Source: Aurantibacter crassamenti (GTDB lineage: Bacteria > Bacteroidota > Bacteroidia > Flavobacteriales > Flavobacteriaceae). From it: a DNA stretch of 64,000 nt. Below are positions 55,441 to 64,000 of the stretch, piece after piece. The notes below the pieces were generated by a model. The model was not told the origin of the DNA, ran no database searches, and saw nothing but the letters and a program-made list of their open reading frames with translations. The translations under genes were made by a program, and so were the position numbers. Numbering within the stretch: the stretch's first letter is position 1; every line of letters begins with the position of its first letter. The stretch lies in NCBI RefSeq assembly GCF_016811105.1, contig NZ_JAFBGM010000001.1, positions 1,616,126 to 1,680,125 of the forward strand, read 5' to 3'.

Positions 55441-56226
55441 ATGAAATTGTTCGATCTTACAGGTAAAAGGGCTTTAGTAACTGGTGGTACACACGGTCTG
55501 GGAATGGCAATGGCTGAAGGCTTAGCTAATGCGGGTGCTGAATTAGTTATTACGGGTACTACGCCTGAAAAAATGAAGGATGCACTAGCGTATTATAAAG
55601 AAAAAGGATTTACTGCTACCGGTTATATTTTTGATATAACAGATGATAAATTAGCTTCTAAAAAGGTTGATGAAATCATAGCTGAAGGTGGTCAGATAGA
55701 TATTCTAGTAAATAATGCTGGTATTATTAAAAGAGAATTGGCTACTACGATGCCAATAGATGACTTTAGAAGAGTAATAGAAGTTGACTTGGTTGGCGCT
55801 TTTATTATGTCTCAATTAGTTGGTAATTTAATGATTAAGCAAGGTGGCGGAAAAATAATTAATATTTGTTCTATGATGAGCGAATTAGGCCGGAATAGTG
55901 TTTCGGCATACGCAGCTGCAAAAGGAGGACTTAAAATGCTTACACGAAACTTAGCAACTGAATGGGCAAAACATAATGTGCAAGTCAATGGTATAGGTCC
56001 CGGATATTTTGCAACTAGTCAAACCGCCCCAATTAGGGTTGATGGACATCCTTTTAATGAATTTATTATCAATCGAACACCAGCAGCAAGATGGGGTGAC
56101 CCAGAAGATTTAGCAGGTACTGCTGTATTTTTAGCTTCTAAATCTAGTGATTTTGTAAACGGACAAATTGTCTATGTTGATGGTGGTATTTTAGCTACTA
56201 TTGGTAAGCCATCAAATGAGAACTAG
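55441..56226 (+). CDS. kduD: 2-dehydro-3-deoxy-D-gluconate 5-dehydrogenase (SDR)
   Basis: 261 residues. The reading frame is open from 55396, overlapping kduI, but the ATG at 55441 gives the usual start 'MKLFDLTGKRALVTGG' and the family length. Classical short-chain dehydrogenase: 'TGGTHGLG' NAD loop, 'NNAG' and the catalytic set S144, Y157, K161 ('SMMSELGRNSVSAYAAAKGG'-type segment). Reduces 3-deoxy-hexodiulosonate to 2-keto-3-deoxygluconate (KDG). The KDG kinase and aldolase are not in the window. Confidence 0.96.
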   Translation: MKLFDLTGKRALVTGGTHGLGMAMAEGLANAGAELVITGTTPEKMKDALAYYKEKGFTATGYIFDITDDKLASKKVDEIIAEGGQIDILVNNAGIIKRELATTMPIDDFRRVIEVDLVGAFIMSQLVGNLMIKQGGGKIINICSMMSELGRNSVSAYAAAKGGLKMLTRNLATEWAKHNVQVNGIGPGYFATSQTAPIRVDGHPFNEFIINRTPAARWGDPEDLAGTAVFLASKSSDFVNGQIVYVDGGILATIGKPSNEN

Positions 56227-56308
56227 GCTTTTTTTGTAGGTAAGTAAATTGCTAGAAATTCGTAAACTTCTATATATTTAAATCGATATTATTGTAAGAT
56301 TGATATAC

Positions 56309-57331
56309 TTATGATTTTAGCTTTGTAGAAGATTGTCGTATCATCAATGTTGGTGTAAGCACCATGCTTTTTTGTATTTTCACATCTTTAGAATCCATTT
56401 GTTCTAAGAATACTTTAGCAGCTGTTTTTCCCATTAATAATGGGGATTGGTCTACAGAGCTAATTGGTAATTCCATAAATTGGGTGAAAGGTTCATTACT
56501 GAATCCTACAACACAAAAATCTTCTGGAATTTTAACATTAATACTTTTCAGATGTTGTATGGCACCCAAAGCTCCTAAATCAGTAGCTGAAAATATAGCA
56601 TCTGGCGGATTTTCTAAATCCATTAGTTTTCTTGCAGCTTCTCTACCTGCTTCAATTTCACTTTTTAAATTTACTGTGAATTCAGGGTAAACTTCAAGCT
56701 CATTGTCTAATAAAGCGTTTCTGTAGCCTTCATATCTATTTTTATAAATTAGCAGCGAAGGATCTACTGTCATATGTGCAATTTTAGTGCAGCCCTGTTC
56801 AATAAGGTGTTGTGTTGCATTGTATGCGCCTTGGTAATCATCTAGTGTCACTGAGCTTGCTCCCCGTATATCCATTTTTCTGTCAAAGAAAATGAGCGGT
56901 ACATTTTTTTTCAATACTTGCGTAAAATGTTCAATATTATCAGTTTGCCGCGATAGCGAAATGAGAATACCATCTACTTGTGCATTCAATAGATTTTGAA
57001 CAGTTTCCATTTCTTTTTTCTCATCTTCATGAGTTTGACATATAATAATATGATAACCTTTAGGTATAAGTTCTTCCTCAATACCTCTTATGACTGTAGA
57101 GAAAAAATTTCTATTAATAAATGGTAGTATTACGCCAACATTATTACTCTTACCACTTTTTAGTGCTGCAGCTAGCCCATTTCTTTTATAATTAAGTTTC
57201 TCTGCAGTATCTAAAACAAGTTTTTTGGTGTCTGCACTAATACGCGGGTTATTGTTAAGTGCCCGAGATACTGTTGCAGCAGTAATGTCCAATGCTTTCG
57301 CTATGTCATAAATCGTCGTTTTTTTACTCAT
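56309..57331 (-). CDS. LacI-family transcriptional regulator of the kdu / SusCD locus
   Basis: 340 residues: N-terminal helix-turn-helix and hinge helix ('TIYDIAKALDITAATVSRAL', 'KLNYKRNGLAAALKSG'), then a periplasmic-binding-protein-like sensor domain (about 60-335, 'NVGVILPFINRNFFSTVIRG', 'PLIFFDRKMD', 'PDAIFSATDLGALGA'). It lies between kduD (convergent) and susC (divergent). The palindromes at 54567-54584 and 57577-57593 sit at the start points of both neighbouring promoters, so it most likely represses both until a uronate intermediate binds. No clear terminator separates it from kduD. Confidence 0.93.
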   Translation of the reverse strand: MSKKTTIYDIAKALDITAATVSRALNNNPRISADTKKLVLDTAEKLNYKRNGLAAALKSGKSNNVGVILPFINRNFFSTVIRGIEEELIPKGYHIIICQTHEDEKKEMETVQNLLNAQVDGILISLSRQTDNIEHFTQVLKKNVPLIFFDRKMDIRGASSVTLDDYQGAYNATQHLIEQGCTKIAHMTVDPSLLIYKNRYEGYRNALLDNELEVYPEFTVNLKSEIEAGREAARKLMDLENPPDAIFSATDLGALGAIQHLKSINVKIPEDFCVVGFSNEPFTQFMELPISSVDQSPLLMGKTAAKVFLEQMDSKDVKIQKSMVLTPTLMIRQSSTKLKS

Positions 57332-57688
57332 TAAGCACTATTATAAAATACTAAATAAAATTTGTGGCGCTAATATAAACTAAAGCTGTTTGACGAATAG
57401 GAAATAAATAAAACGATCTACTACTATTTTTTAAGATGCTTTAAACATAAATTTTCCATGTCTGAAGAATAGGCTTGGCTAATCATTTTGTTAAAGTAGG
57501 AATAATTTTAGATTAAAATTACTGAATCAATATATTTTGATGTTAAGTTTTGTCTGTATCATATTAATTATTATATTGCGCAATCGATTACATTAAGTTA
57601 TTCGTAATTGGCGAGAATACATATTTATTAAAGAATTGCTAAACGAATAAATAAGTCAAAACTTTTATAGCAACCTAAATTATGAAGT
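57332..57688. other. Divergent intergenic region lacI-susC
   Basis: 357 bp without a gene. The susC side has a promoter and an operator at 57548-57593. On the lacI side I see no TAnnTTTG match close to the start. There is an out-of-frame ATG at 57682 just before the real susC start at 57689; it encodes only MKYEDQN and stops. Confidence 0.6.
57548..57593 (+). promoter_or_regulatory. susC promoter with LacI-type operator
   Basis: -33 TTTTG (57548-57552), 19 bp, -7 TATATTG (57572-57578, one T short of consensus). The operator TTGCGCAATCGATTACAT overlaps it and runs to 57593. It shares the 12-mer AATCGATTACAT and the preceding TGCG with the site before kduI. The leader to the ATG at 57689 is about 90 bp. 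Confidence 0.75.
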
Positions 57689-60600
57689 ATGAAGACCAGA
57701 ATTAAATTTTATCTCCTCTTGTTTGGAGTACTATTGTCCACATCGTTTTATGGGCAAAGTGAGTCTACAATTAATGGTGTAGTTTCAGATGGAACTGGGG
57801 TACCTTTGCCGGGTGTAACCGTAATTATAAAGAACTCTTCAACTGGAGCGGCAACAGACTTTGATGGTAAATACAGTATCAAAGCTAGCTCTGATGATGT
57901 TTTAGTCTTTAGTTACATTGGGTTTAAAACTCAGGAAATAGCAGTTAATAACCAATCAAATATTGATGTGGCTATGATTGAAGATGCTAGTGAACTAAGT
58001 GAAGTGATTGTAGTTGGATATGGTACGCAGAAAAAAAGTGACCTTACTGGGTCAGTTGCTTCTATATCAGCTGATGAGCTAAATTCTCAGCCAATTACAT
58101 CAATGGAGCAGGGTATGCAAGGTAAGATAGCAGGTGTTAATATAACTAATAATTCATCTGCACCTGGTGGTGGAATTAGTGTGAAGATTAGAGGAACAAC
58201 TTCTATATTGAACGGTAATGAACCGTTGTATGTAATTGATGGATTTCCAGTAACTGGTCAATCACAATTCTCAACAAGTGCTGGTAGGGGGCAAGATAGT
58301 AGTACAGGTACTGATTATACTGTAAATCAAAATCCTTTATCATCTTTAAACCCTTCTGATATACAGTCTATTGAAGTGCTTAAGGATGCATCTGCTGCTG
58401 CAATTTATGGGGTAAGAGGTGCGAATGGTGTTATTTTGATAACAACAAAAAGAGGTCAAACAGGTGCTCCAAGAATATCATATAATGGTTATGGTGGTAT
58501 ACAGACGGTTTCAAATAAAATGGATATGTTGAATGCTCAAGAGTATCAAGATATTTATAATATGACTGCTGCAAATAGTAATGATCCAGTTGTATTTGCT
58601 GGTGCTCCGGCATATGATACAGATTGGCAAGATGAAATTTTCAGAAGCGCCTTAATTCAAAATCATCAATTAAGTGTGAATGGTGGTTCTGAATCTGTAC
58701 AATACAATCTTTCAGGAAGCATGTTTGAGCAAGAGGGTATTATTAAGGGGTCTGATTTTACAAGGTATTCCTTAAGAGCAAATTTAGATATTAAGGCAAG
58801 TGAAAAATTCAAAATAGGTACTTCCTTAAATATTTCTAGGTCTATAAATAATGCCGCTGAAACAGAAGGTGAAGCTACTAATAGTATTACTGCTTTAGCG
58901 CTTTCAACATCGCCAATTTTACCTATTTTTCAGCCTGATGGTACATATTCAAGTAACAGGTTTGTTGAGAACGCTCCAGATGCTCAAGGAAGTTTAAATC
59001 CTGTTGCATTTATAAATGAATTTTCTGATGAAAGTGTTAATACACGAATATTAGGAACGCTGTTTGGAGAGTATGAACTAGTAGATGATTTAAAATTTAA
59101 AGTGAGCGTTGGTACAGACATTGAGAATAGAGATCGACACGTATATAGAACTTCAAAGTTCAACAATGAAAACCCGTTGAACTCTGCTGATGTTAGTTCT
59201 GTTAATAGAAGTTCACTCTTGAATGAGAATACCCTTAATTACAACAAAACTTTTGGCAACCACAACCTGCAGTTGTTGGGTGGTTTTACAATGCAAAAAG
59301 AAACAGAAGAGTTTAGATTAATTTCGAGTAAAGGTTTTGCAACTGATATCACCGGACCATATGATTTAGGCGGTGGATCAGTAGTGCCAAATGTAGATTC
59401 GCGCTATGCTGAGTTCAGTATTATGTCATTTCTCGGAAGGATAAACTACAATTTTGACGACCGTTATTTAATAACTGTTACAGGGCGTCGAGATGGTTCG
59501 TCAAAGTTTGCTGAAAACAATAAGTGGGCATTCTTCCCATCTGCTGCGGTAGCATGGAGAGTTTCAAACGAAGATTTCATGGCTGAATCTGACTTTTTTG
59601 ATAATTTAAAGTTCAGAGCTGGTTGGGGGCAAGTAGGTAACCAAGAGCTTCCAACATACAGGTCTTTAGCACTTTTGCAATCTGCACCATACAATTTTGG
59701 AGATGGATCTAATGTGAATGGATTTTCACCACTTAGAGTACCAGTTCCTGATTTGACTTGGGAAATAACTAGCCAAGCTAACTTTGGTTTAGATGCTTCT
59801 GTTTTGAAAGGAAGAGTCAATGCAACATTTGACTATTATATTAAGAAGACCGAAGATTTATTACTAGAGGTTAGATTACCTGAAACTTCAGGAATTATTG
59901 ATCCTTCAGTTCAAAATTTAGGTGAAATGGAGAATGTAGGATGGGAACTTTCTATGGATGGAACAGTTATCGACACTGAAAATTTTAGATGGAATTTAGG
60001 ATTCAACATGTCTGGTAATAAAAACGAAGTTACCTCTTTGGGTGATTCTAGCAAAGTGGGTGATGGCGATCAGTCGTATGAAATTGCACAACCAACGTTT
60101 GCAGGATCTACACCAAGGTCATATGTTGCTGTTGGGCAACCAACAGGGGTATTTTTTGGATATAAAACTGACGGATTGTATCGCAGTCAAGCAGAGGCTG
60201 ATGCAGGTCAAGTGCTTCAAGATGGTGTGTTACCTGGTATGGTTAGATACGTAGATGTTGAACAAGATAATGTTTTAGATAGTAAGGATCGAACAGTGCT
60301 TGGTAGTCCACACCCAGATTTGATATATGGTTTTAATACCAGCTTCACCTATAAAAACTTGGAACTAAGAACTTTCTTCCAAGGTCAAAAAGGTGGTTTG
60401 GTTTACAACGCCATGCGTAGGTTTAACACAACCATTACAAGAGGGCAAAATGTTTTAAGTGAACGAGCAGATTATTGGACTACTCAAAATACTGATGCAG
60501 TTTGGCCAACGCCTTATCAAAATGCTCCTTTAGTAGGTGGTTCAGGAAATATTGGGGAATCTGATTTTTTTCTTGAAGACGCTAGCTACTTAAGAATGAG

Positions 60601-60817
60601 AGAAATTACACTTACATATAATTTTCCAGAAAATTTTCTCGGTGATGTTGGTGGATCAATATATGTGACTGGGCAGAATTTGTTTACTATTACTGACTAT
60701 TTAGGTTATAATCCTGATACAAATGGTCGTGCTAATGTAAGAGGTTCTTTTGGTTGGGACATTAGTTCTTATCCATTGGCACAAACAATATTAATGGGAT
60801 TAAAACTAGACTTCTAA
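57689..60817 (+). CDS. SusC/RagA-family TonB-dependent outer-membrane receptor
   Basis: 1042 residues. Signal peptide ('STSFYGQ'), carboxypeptidase-regulatory-like domain (about 25-105, 'NGVVSDGTGVPLPGVTV'), TonB-box region 'LSEVIVVGYGTQ', plug (115-250, 'MQGKIAGVNITNNS', 'IRGTTSILNGNEPLYVIDG') and barrel ending 'MGLKLDF'. Intact and of normal length. It probably imports unsaturated uronate oligosaccharides, given kduI/kduD and the shared LacI operator. Followed at 15 bp by SusD. Confidence 0.96.
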   Translation: MKTRIKFYLLLFGVLLSTSFYGQSESTINGVVSDGTGVPLPGVTVIIKNSSTGAATDFDGKYSIKASSDDVLVFSYIGFKTQEIAVNNQSNIDVAMIEDASELSEVIVVGYGTQKKSDLTGSVASISADELNSQPITSMEQGMQGKIAGVNITNNSSAPGGGISVKIRGTTSILNGNEPLYVIDGFPVTGQSQFSTSAGRGQDSSTGTDYTVNQNPLSSLNPSDIQSIEVLKDASAAAIYGVRGANGVILITTKRGQTGAPRISYNGYGGIQTVSNKMDMLNAQEYQDIYNMTAANSNDPVVFAGAPAYDTDWQDEIFRSALIQNHQLSVNGGSESVQYNLSGSMFEQEGIIKGSDFTRYSLRANLDIKASEKFKIGTSLNISRSINNAAETEGEATNSITALALSTSPILPIFQPDGTYSSNRFVENAPDAQGSLNPVAFINEFSDESVNTRILGTLFGEYELVDDLKFKVSVGTDIENRDRHVYRTSKFNNENPLNSADVSSVNRSSLLNENTLNYNKTFGNHNLQLLGGFTMQKETEEFRLISSKGFATDITGPYDLGGGSVVPNVDSRYAEFSIMSFLGRINYNFDDRYLITVTGRRDGSSKFAENNKWAFFPSAAVAWRVSNEDFMAESDFFDNLKFRAGWGQVGNQELPTYRSLALLQSAPYNFGDGSNVNGFSPLRVPVPDLTWEITSQANFGLDASVLKGRVNATFDYYIKKTEDLLLEVRLPETSGIIDPSVQNLGEMENVGWELSMDGTVIDTENFRWNLGFNMSGNKNEVTSLGDSSKVGDGDQSYEIAQPTFAGSTPRSYVAVGQPTGVFFGYKTDGLYRSQAEADAGQVLQDGVLPGMVRYVDVEQDNVLDSKDRTVLGSPHPDLIYGFNTSFTYKNLELRTFFQGQKGGLVYNAMRRFNTTITRGQNVLSERADYWTTQNTDAVWPTPYQNAPLVGGSGNIGESDFFLEDASYLRMREITLTYNFPENFLGDVGGSIYVTGQNLFTITDYLGYNPDTNGRANVRGSFGWDISSYPLAQTILMGLKLDF

Positions 60818-60832
60818 TATAAAATCAAAAAA

Positions 60833-62398
60833 ATGAAAAATTCAATATATTTACTATTGGTATGTCTGGCAACCGTCTTTACGGGGTGCGAAGATTACCT
60901 TGAAGAAATCCCTAAAGATTCAATATCTCCTGTTAACTTTTATCAGTCAGAAGAAGATGCAGTTGCCGCTGTAAATGGGGCGTATGCTGCCTTAAGGGTA
61001 AATGATTATTATTCTAGGTACTGGATAACTTCAAGCACACTTGCATCTGATGGGTGTTTCTCGCGATTAAGTGCTACTTCTGATCGTGGTCAAATCATTA
61101 CAATGAATGATGCTGGTATGGTAACAAGTAGTCGTTATAATATAGCTATTTGGGGTGCTGTTTGGCAGGCTGTTAATCGCGCGAACGCTGTGTTAGATAA
61201 TGTGCCAGAAATTGAAATGGATGAATCTTTGAAAACAAGAATTCTTGGTGAAGCAAAGTTTTTGAGAGCTTTAACCTATTTTAATATGGTAAGAAGATGG
61301 GGTGGAGTTCCGCTAATTTTATCTGAAACAGTAACTTCTGATATAGGTGAATTACAAGTTTCTAGAAATACAGCTGATGAGGTTTATGTTCAAATAATAA
61401 TTGATCTAACAGAGGCAATGCAGTCATTGCCAAACATTGGAGACTATTCTGGTAACGATGTTGGTCGTGCATCTAAAGAAGCTGCGCAAGGTCTTCTTGC
61501 AAAAGTTCAATTGTACAGGCAAGATTGGGCCAATGCAAAAACTAATGCTGTTGCAGTAATTAATTCACCTTCTGGTTTAGACTTAATGCCTGATCCAAAA
61601 GATAATTATTGGCAATCAAATGGAAACGTAGATAACAACATTGAAAGCATTTTTGAAGTGCAATATAATGGCGTTTCTCCTCAAGGGCATCAATTAGGAA
61701 ATAATTTTGAACCAAATAGTAACGGTTATGGACCAGGCCAGTGGGGTACAATAATTGGTAGCTTGTGGTGGTACAACAAGTTTGATGAAAATGACAAAAG
61801 AAAAGAGGCTACATGGTTAACTGAATTTCCAAGTTTAGAGGGTGATACTATTGTTCAATGGTATGAGAATACATATCCTGTCCCGCATGTGAACAAATAC
61901 CGTGATCCTTTGAATAAGGTTAGTGATGGTATGGCTTATAACATTAAAGTATTACGTTTTGCTGATGTATTATTGACAGCAGCTGAAGCGACCAATGAAG
62001 CTGAAGGGCCAGGTAATGCTTATCAATATGTGAATAGGGTGCGAAATAGAGCTGGTTTACCTGATTTATCGGGGTTAAGCAAAGAACAGTTGAGAGATTC
62101 TATTTATCTTGAATTTAGAAAAGAACTTTGCTACGAAGGTCAAGATTATGAAGAATTGGTCAGACAAGGCAAGTTTTTTGAAAATAAGGAGGCCTACGCT
62201 ACGTATACGGTACCACCTATGTTTGATGATGATGGTAACGTTTTCGTTCCAAATCAAGCGCTTTTAGATCGTATAGCGCGTTATCAGCCAGACTTAGAGT
62301 TCTATGAGGTGGATGAATGGAATACCATTTTTCCTCTTCCTCAAGATGCACTGGATAAAAATCCAAATCTTGCGCAGAACCCGGGTTATCCGCAATAA
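60833..62398 (+). CDS. SusD/RagB-family outer-membrane glycan-binding lipoprotein
   Basis: 521 residues, lipobox 'TVFTGC'. SusD features: 'SPVNFYQSEEDAVAAVNGAY', 'LGEAKFLRALTYFNMVRRWG' (TPR region), 'LRFADVLLTAAEA', 'FRKELCYEGQDYEELVRQGK' and the C-terminal 'IFPLPQDALDKNPNLAQNPGY'. It captures oligosaccharides on the cell surface for the SusC barrel next to it. A hairpin terminator begins about 20 bp after the stop. Confidence 0.95.
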   Translation: MKNSIYLLLVCLATVFTGCEDYLEEIPKDSISPVNFYQSEEDAVAAVNGAYAALRVNDYYSRYWITSSTLASDGCFSRLSATSDRGQIITMNDAGMVTSSRYNIAIWGAVWQAVNRANAVLDNVPEIEMDESLKTRILGEAKFLRALTYFNMVRRWGGVPLILSETVTSDIGELQVSRNTADEVYVQIIIDLTEAMQSLPNIGDYSGNDVGRASKEAAQGLLAKVQLYRQDWANAKTNAVAVINSPSGLDLMPDPKDNYWQSNGNVDNNIESIFEVQYNGVSPQGHQLGNNFEPNSNGYGPGQWGTIIGSLWWYNKFDENDKRKEATWLTEFPSLEGDTIVQWYENTYPVPHVNKYRDPLNKVSDGMAYNIKVLRFADVLLTAAEATNEAEGPGNAYQYVNRVRNRAGLPDLSGLSKEQLRDSIYLEFRKELCYEGQDYEELVRQGKFFENKEAYATYTVPPMFDDDGNVFVPNQALLDRIARYQPDLEFYEVDEWNTIFPLPQDALDKNPNLAQNPGYPQ

Positions 62399-62416
62399 AA
62401 TATAACTATAAAAATG

Positions 62417-62443
62417 AGGGGGGAGTTTATCTCCCCTTTTTTG
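62417..62443 (+). terminator. Rho-independent terminator after susD
   Basis: GGGGAG (62420-62425), loop TTTAT, CTCCCC (62431-62436), then TTTTTTG. A GC stem with a six-T tail about 20 bp past the SusD stop codon. It separates SusCD from the cytochrome c/VCBS gene. Confidence 0.88.
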
Positions 62444-62577
62444 TGCTTTCTACTCACTTATTTTATAATATACTTTTAAAGTATGAAGGGTATTTATTGA
62501 GAATATGAGTAGTTTATAATTAATTTCATTTTTATTTATAGCTTCTTTACATTTACAACTACTGCAAAACAAGTACC

Positions 62578-64000
62578 ATGTTGTACAGGCTTCTCGTTTT
62601 TTTAGTTCTAATCGCTTTTCTTACTATTTCATGTAAAGAAAAAGCTAAAGAAAATAATAGTTCTAATATAGAGAATGCATCTGTTACGTCTTTGTCTGGA
62701 GAAAGTCTAGCAAAAGCATATTGCGCAAGTTGTCATTTGTTTCCAGAACCTAAATTATTATCCAAAAAAACTTGGAAATATGGGTTGCTACCTCAAATGG
62801 CGCATAGAATGGGTATATACGATGATGTTACAAGACAAAGTCTAATAGAATCAAATGCAGGGGGCGAACTGGTAAAGCGAAATAATATTTTTCCTGAGCA
62901 ACCTTTGGTAAATGATAAAGAATGGCAATTGATTCAAGATTATTACATAGAAAGTGCTCCTGACTCGCTTAAAATAGAAAGTAAAAAATTAAAAGATAAA
63001 ATTCGTGGGTTAAAAGTAGAAGTACCTGATTTTCATATTTCGCCACCAATGGTAACTGCAATTAAATTTAATGCAGATTTGAATGAAGTGTTGGTTGCTG
63101 ATACCAAAGCAGATTTTAGCACTATAAATATTTTAGATAAAAATCTTCATTCAATTAACACTTTGGCATTGCCATCGCCTATCTCTCACATAGACTATAA
63201 ATCTGACACTATAATAGCTACTTTGATGGGTAGTTTTACACCCTCAGATAATCCGTCAGGTAGTCTGGTTAAAATTTTTAAAAGGCCTGGGGATAAAGAG
63301 TATAAAGGTTTTAAAACAATTTTACGAAACCTTCAAAGACCTGTTCAAAGTACTTTTGTTGATATAAATGAAGATAATTTTGAGGATATTATTGTTTGTG
63401 AATATGGTAATCATACGGGAAAATTAAGTCTTTTTGTTAATAGCAAGAATGGACAATATGAGAAACGGGTTTTAAATTCTGACCCTGGATCTGCAGCAGT
63501 AGAAATTAAAGATATAAATGATGATGGCTTAAAGGATATGGTAGTCTTGATGAGTCAAGGTAAAGAGCGAATAGATGTTTACTATAATCAAGGTGAAGGT
63601 GATTTTAAAGTTGAAACGCTATTAGAGTTTCCGGCGGTATATGGCTCTGTTTCTTTTTCTATGGTTGATTGGAATAAAGATGGGCATGAAGATATTATTT
63701 ATGTTAATGGAGATAATGCCGATTATTCGAGGTTTCCGAAGCCATATCATGGGCTAAGAATATTTTTAAATGATGGTGATAATAATTTTCAAGAAACATT
63801 CTTTCAGCAACAAAATGGTGCATACAAGGCGATAATTTTTGATTTTGATAAAGATGGAGATATTGATATAGCACTTACCTCTTATTTTCCGGATTTAGTC
63901 AACTCTCCAAAAGAAGGTTTTGTTTTTATGGAAAATATAAGTGTTAACGATGTTATTCAATTCGACCTCAAATCTTTTAATAAAGCTAGTTCAGGAAGAT
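62578..64000 (+). CDS. Cytochrome c + VCBS/FG-GAP repeat lipoprotein (partial, runs off the window)
   Basis: 474 codons are visible from the ATG at 62578 and the frame is open at the window end. The lipobox is 'FLTISC'. A single haem-c site CASCH lies in 'AYCASCHLFPEP' near residue 58, inside a short cytochrome-like segment (about 40-135). From about 150 on there are FG-GAP/VCBS calcium loops: 'DINEDNFED', 'DINDDGLKD', 'DWNKDGHED', 'DFDKDGDID'. Extracytoplasmic, probably membrane-anchored. The haem suggests electron transfer tied to a propeller that binds or oxidises a sugar; the end of the protein may hold the ASPIC domain seen in the relative at 10749. Confidence 0.87.
   Translation, partial: MLYRLLVFLVLIAFLTISCKEKAKENNSSNIENASVTSLSGESLAKAYCASCHLFPEPKLLSKKTWKYGLLPQMAHRMGIYDDVTRQSLIESNAGGELVKRNNIFPEQPLVNDKEWQLIQDYYIESAPDSLKIESKKLKDKIRGLKVEVPDFHISPPMVTAIKFNADLNEVLVADTKADFSTINILDKNLHSINTLALPSPISHIDYKSDTIIATLMGSFTPSDNPSGSLVKIFKRPGDKEYKGFKTILRNLQRPVQSTFVDINEDNFEDIIVCEYGNHTGKLSLFVNSKNGQYEKRVLNSDPGSAAVEIKDINDDGLKDMVVLMSQGKERIDVYYNQGEGDFKVETLLEFPAVYGSVSFSMVDWNKDGHEDIIYVNGDNADYSRFPKPYHGLRIFLNDGDNNFQETFFQQQNGAYKAIIFDFDKDGDIDIALTSYFPDLVNSPKEGFVFMENISVNDVIQFDLKSFNKASSGR

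Noticed and set aside
57682-57705. Leader peptide MKYEDQN before susC
   Set aside because: Short, without a recognisable attenuator structure; probably a chance ATG before the real start at 57689.
1-64000. CRISPR array, tRNA/rRNA genes, insertion sequences, prophage
   Set aside because: No regularly spaced repeats, no tRNA-like cloverleaf, no transposase or integrase reading frame was noticed in a reading by eye; a tool search could still find small RNAs.

Overview
The window looks like chromosomal DNA of a marine-type Flavobacteriaceae bacterium (phylum Bacteroidota). The evidence is an AT-rich genome, two SusC/SusD outer-membrane glycan uptake pairs, PorP/SprF and PorE-like type IX secretion or gliding proteins, Bacteroidota-style promoters (TTTG, 18-19 bp, TAnnTTTG) and '-QxQ' lipoprotein and signal peptides. 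The genus cannot be settled from the sequence alone. No rRNA, tRNA, CRISPR array, transposase or phage gene was seen.

Region 1 (1-22.1 kb) is a uronate/xylan-type carbohydrate locus. A minus-strand operon holds a giant ThuA / PVC-type dehydrogenase / azurin lipoprotein, a D-tagatose-3-epimerase-like isomerase and a Gfo/Idh/MocA oxidoreductase. Divergent from it are an AraC regulator, a GH67 alpha-glucuronidase and a TolB-like propeller protein. Then come, on the minus strand, a lipoprotein with VCBS/ASPIC repeats, SusD and SusC, and a trio of exported enzymes: a DUF4440 protein, a RraA-like protein and a Tat-exported enolase-superfamily dehydratase. Together they suggest capture of glucuronate-bearing oligosaccharides, removal of glucuronic acid and oxidation or dehydration of the acid sugars, partly outside the cytoplasm.

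Region 2 (22.4-40.5 kb) is one minus-strand exopolysaccharide operon of the Wzx/Wzy type: initiating sugar-phosphate transferase, Wza, Wzc tyrosine kinase, acetyltransferase, Wzx, seven glycosyltransferase-type genes, Wzy, a two-domain formyltransferase-like protein and a broken asparagine synthetase gene.

Region 3 (41.0-50.4 kb) is a compact two-gene hybrid NRPS-PKS: A-PCP-KS-AT-ACP followed by C-A-PCP-TE. Reading the adenylation pockets by eye gives DATKIGEVGK (near the asparagine code) and DILQLGMIWK (near the glycine code); the AT has the malonyl-type HAFH motif. The predicted chain is Asn-malonyl-Gly with an unreduced beta-ketone, a plausible precursor of a small beta-ketoamide or tetramate. 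This is the best candidate for an undescribed system in the window. The 870-bp spacer upstream of it is rich in palindromes.

Region 4 (51.3-54.2 kb) is a PorP/SprF-PorE-like pair ended by a perfect 18-bp terminator stem.

Region 5 (54.6-64.0 kb) is a second uptake locus: kduI, kduD, a LacI regulator, SusC, SusD and a truncated-by-window cytochrome c/VCBS lipoprotein. The kduI and susC promoters carry the same AATCGATTACAT operator just downstream of the -7 box, so LacI very probably controls both. Both SusC-SusD pairs in the window are followed by a hairpin terminator and then a VCBS-repeat lipoprotein.
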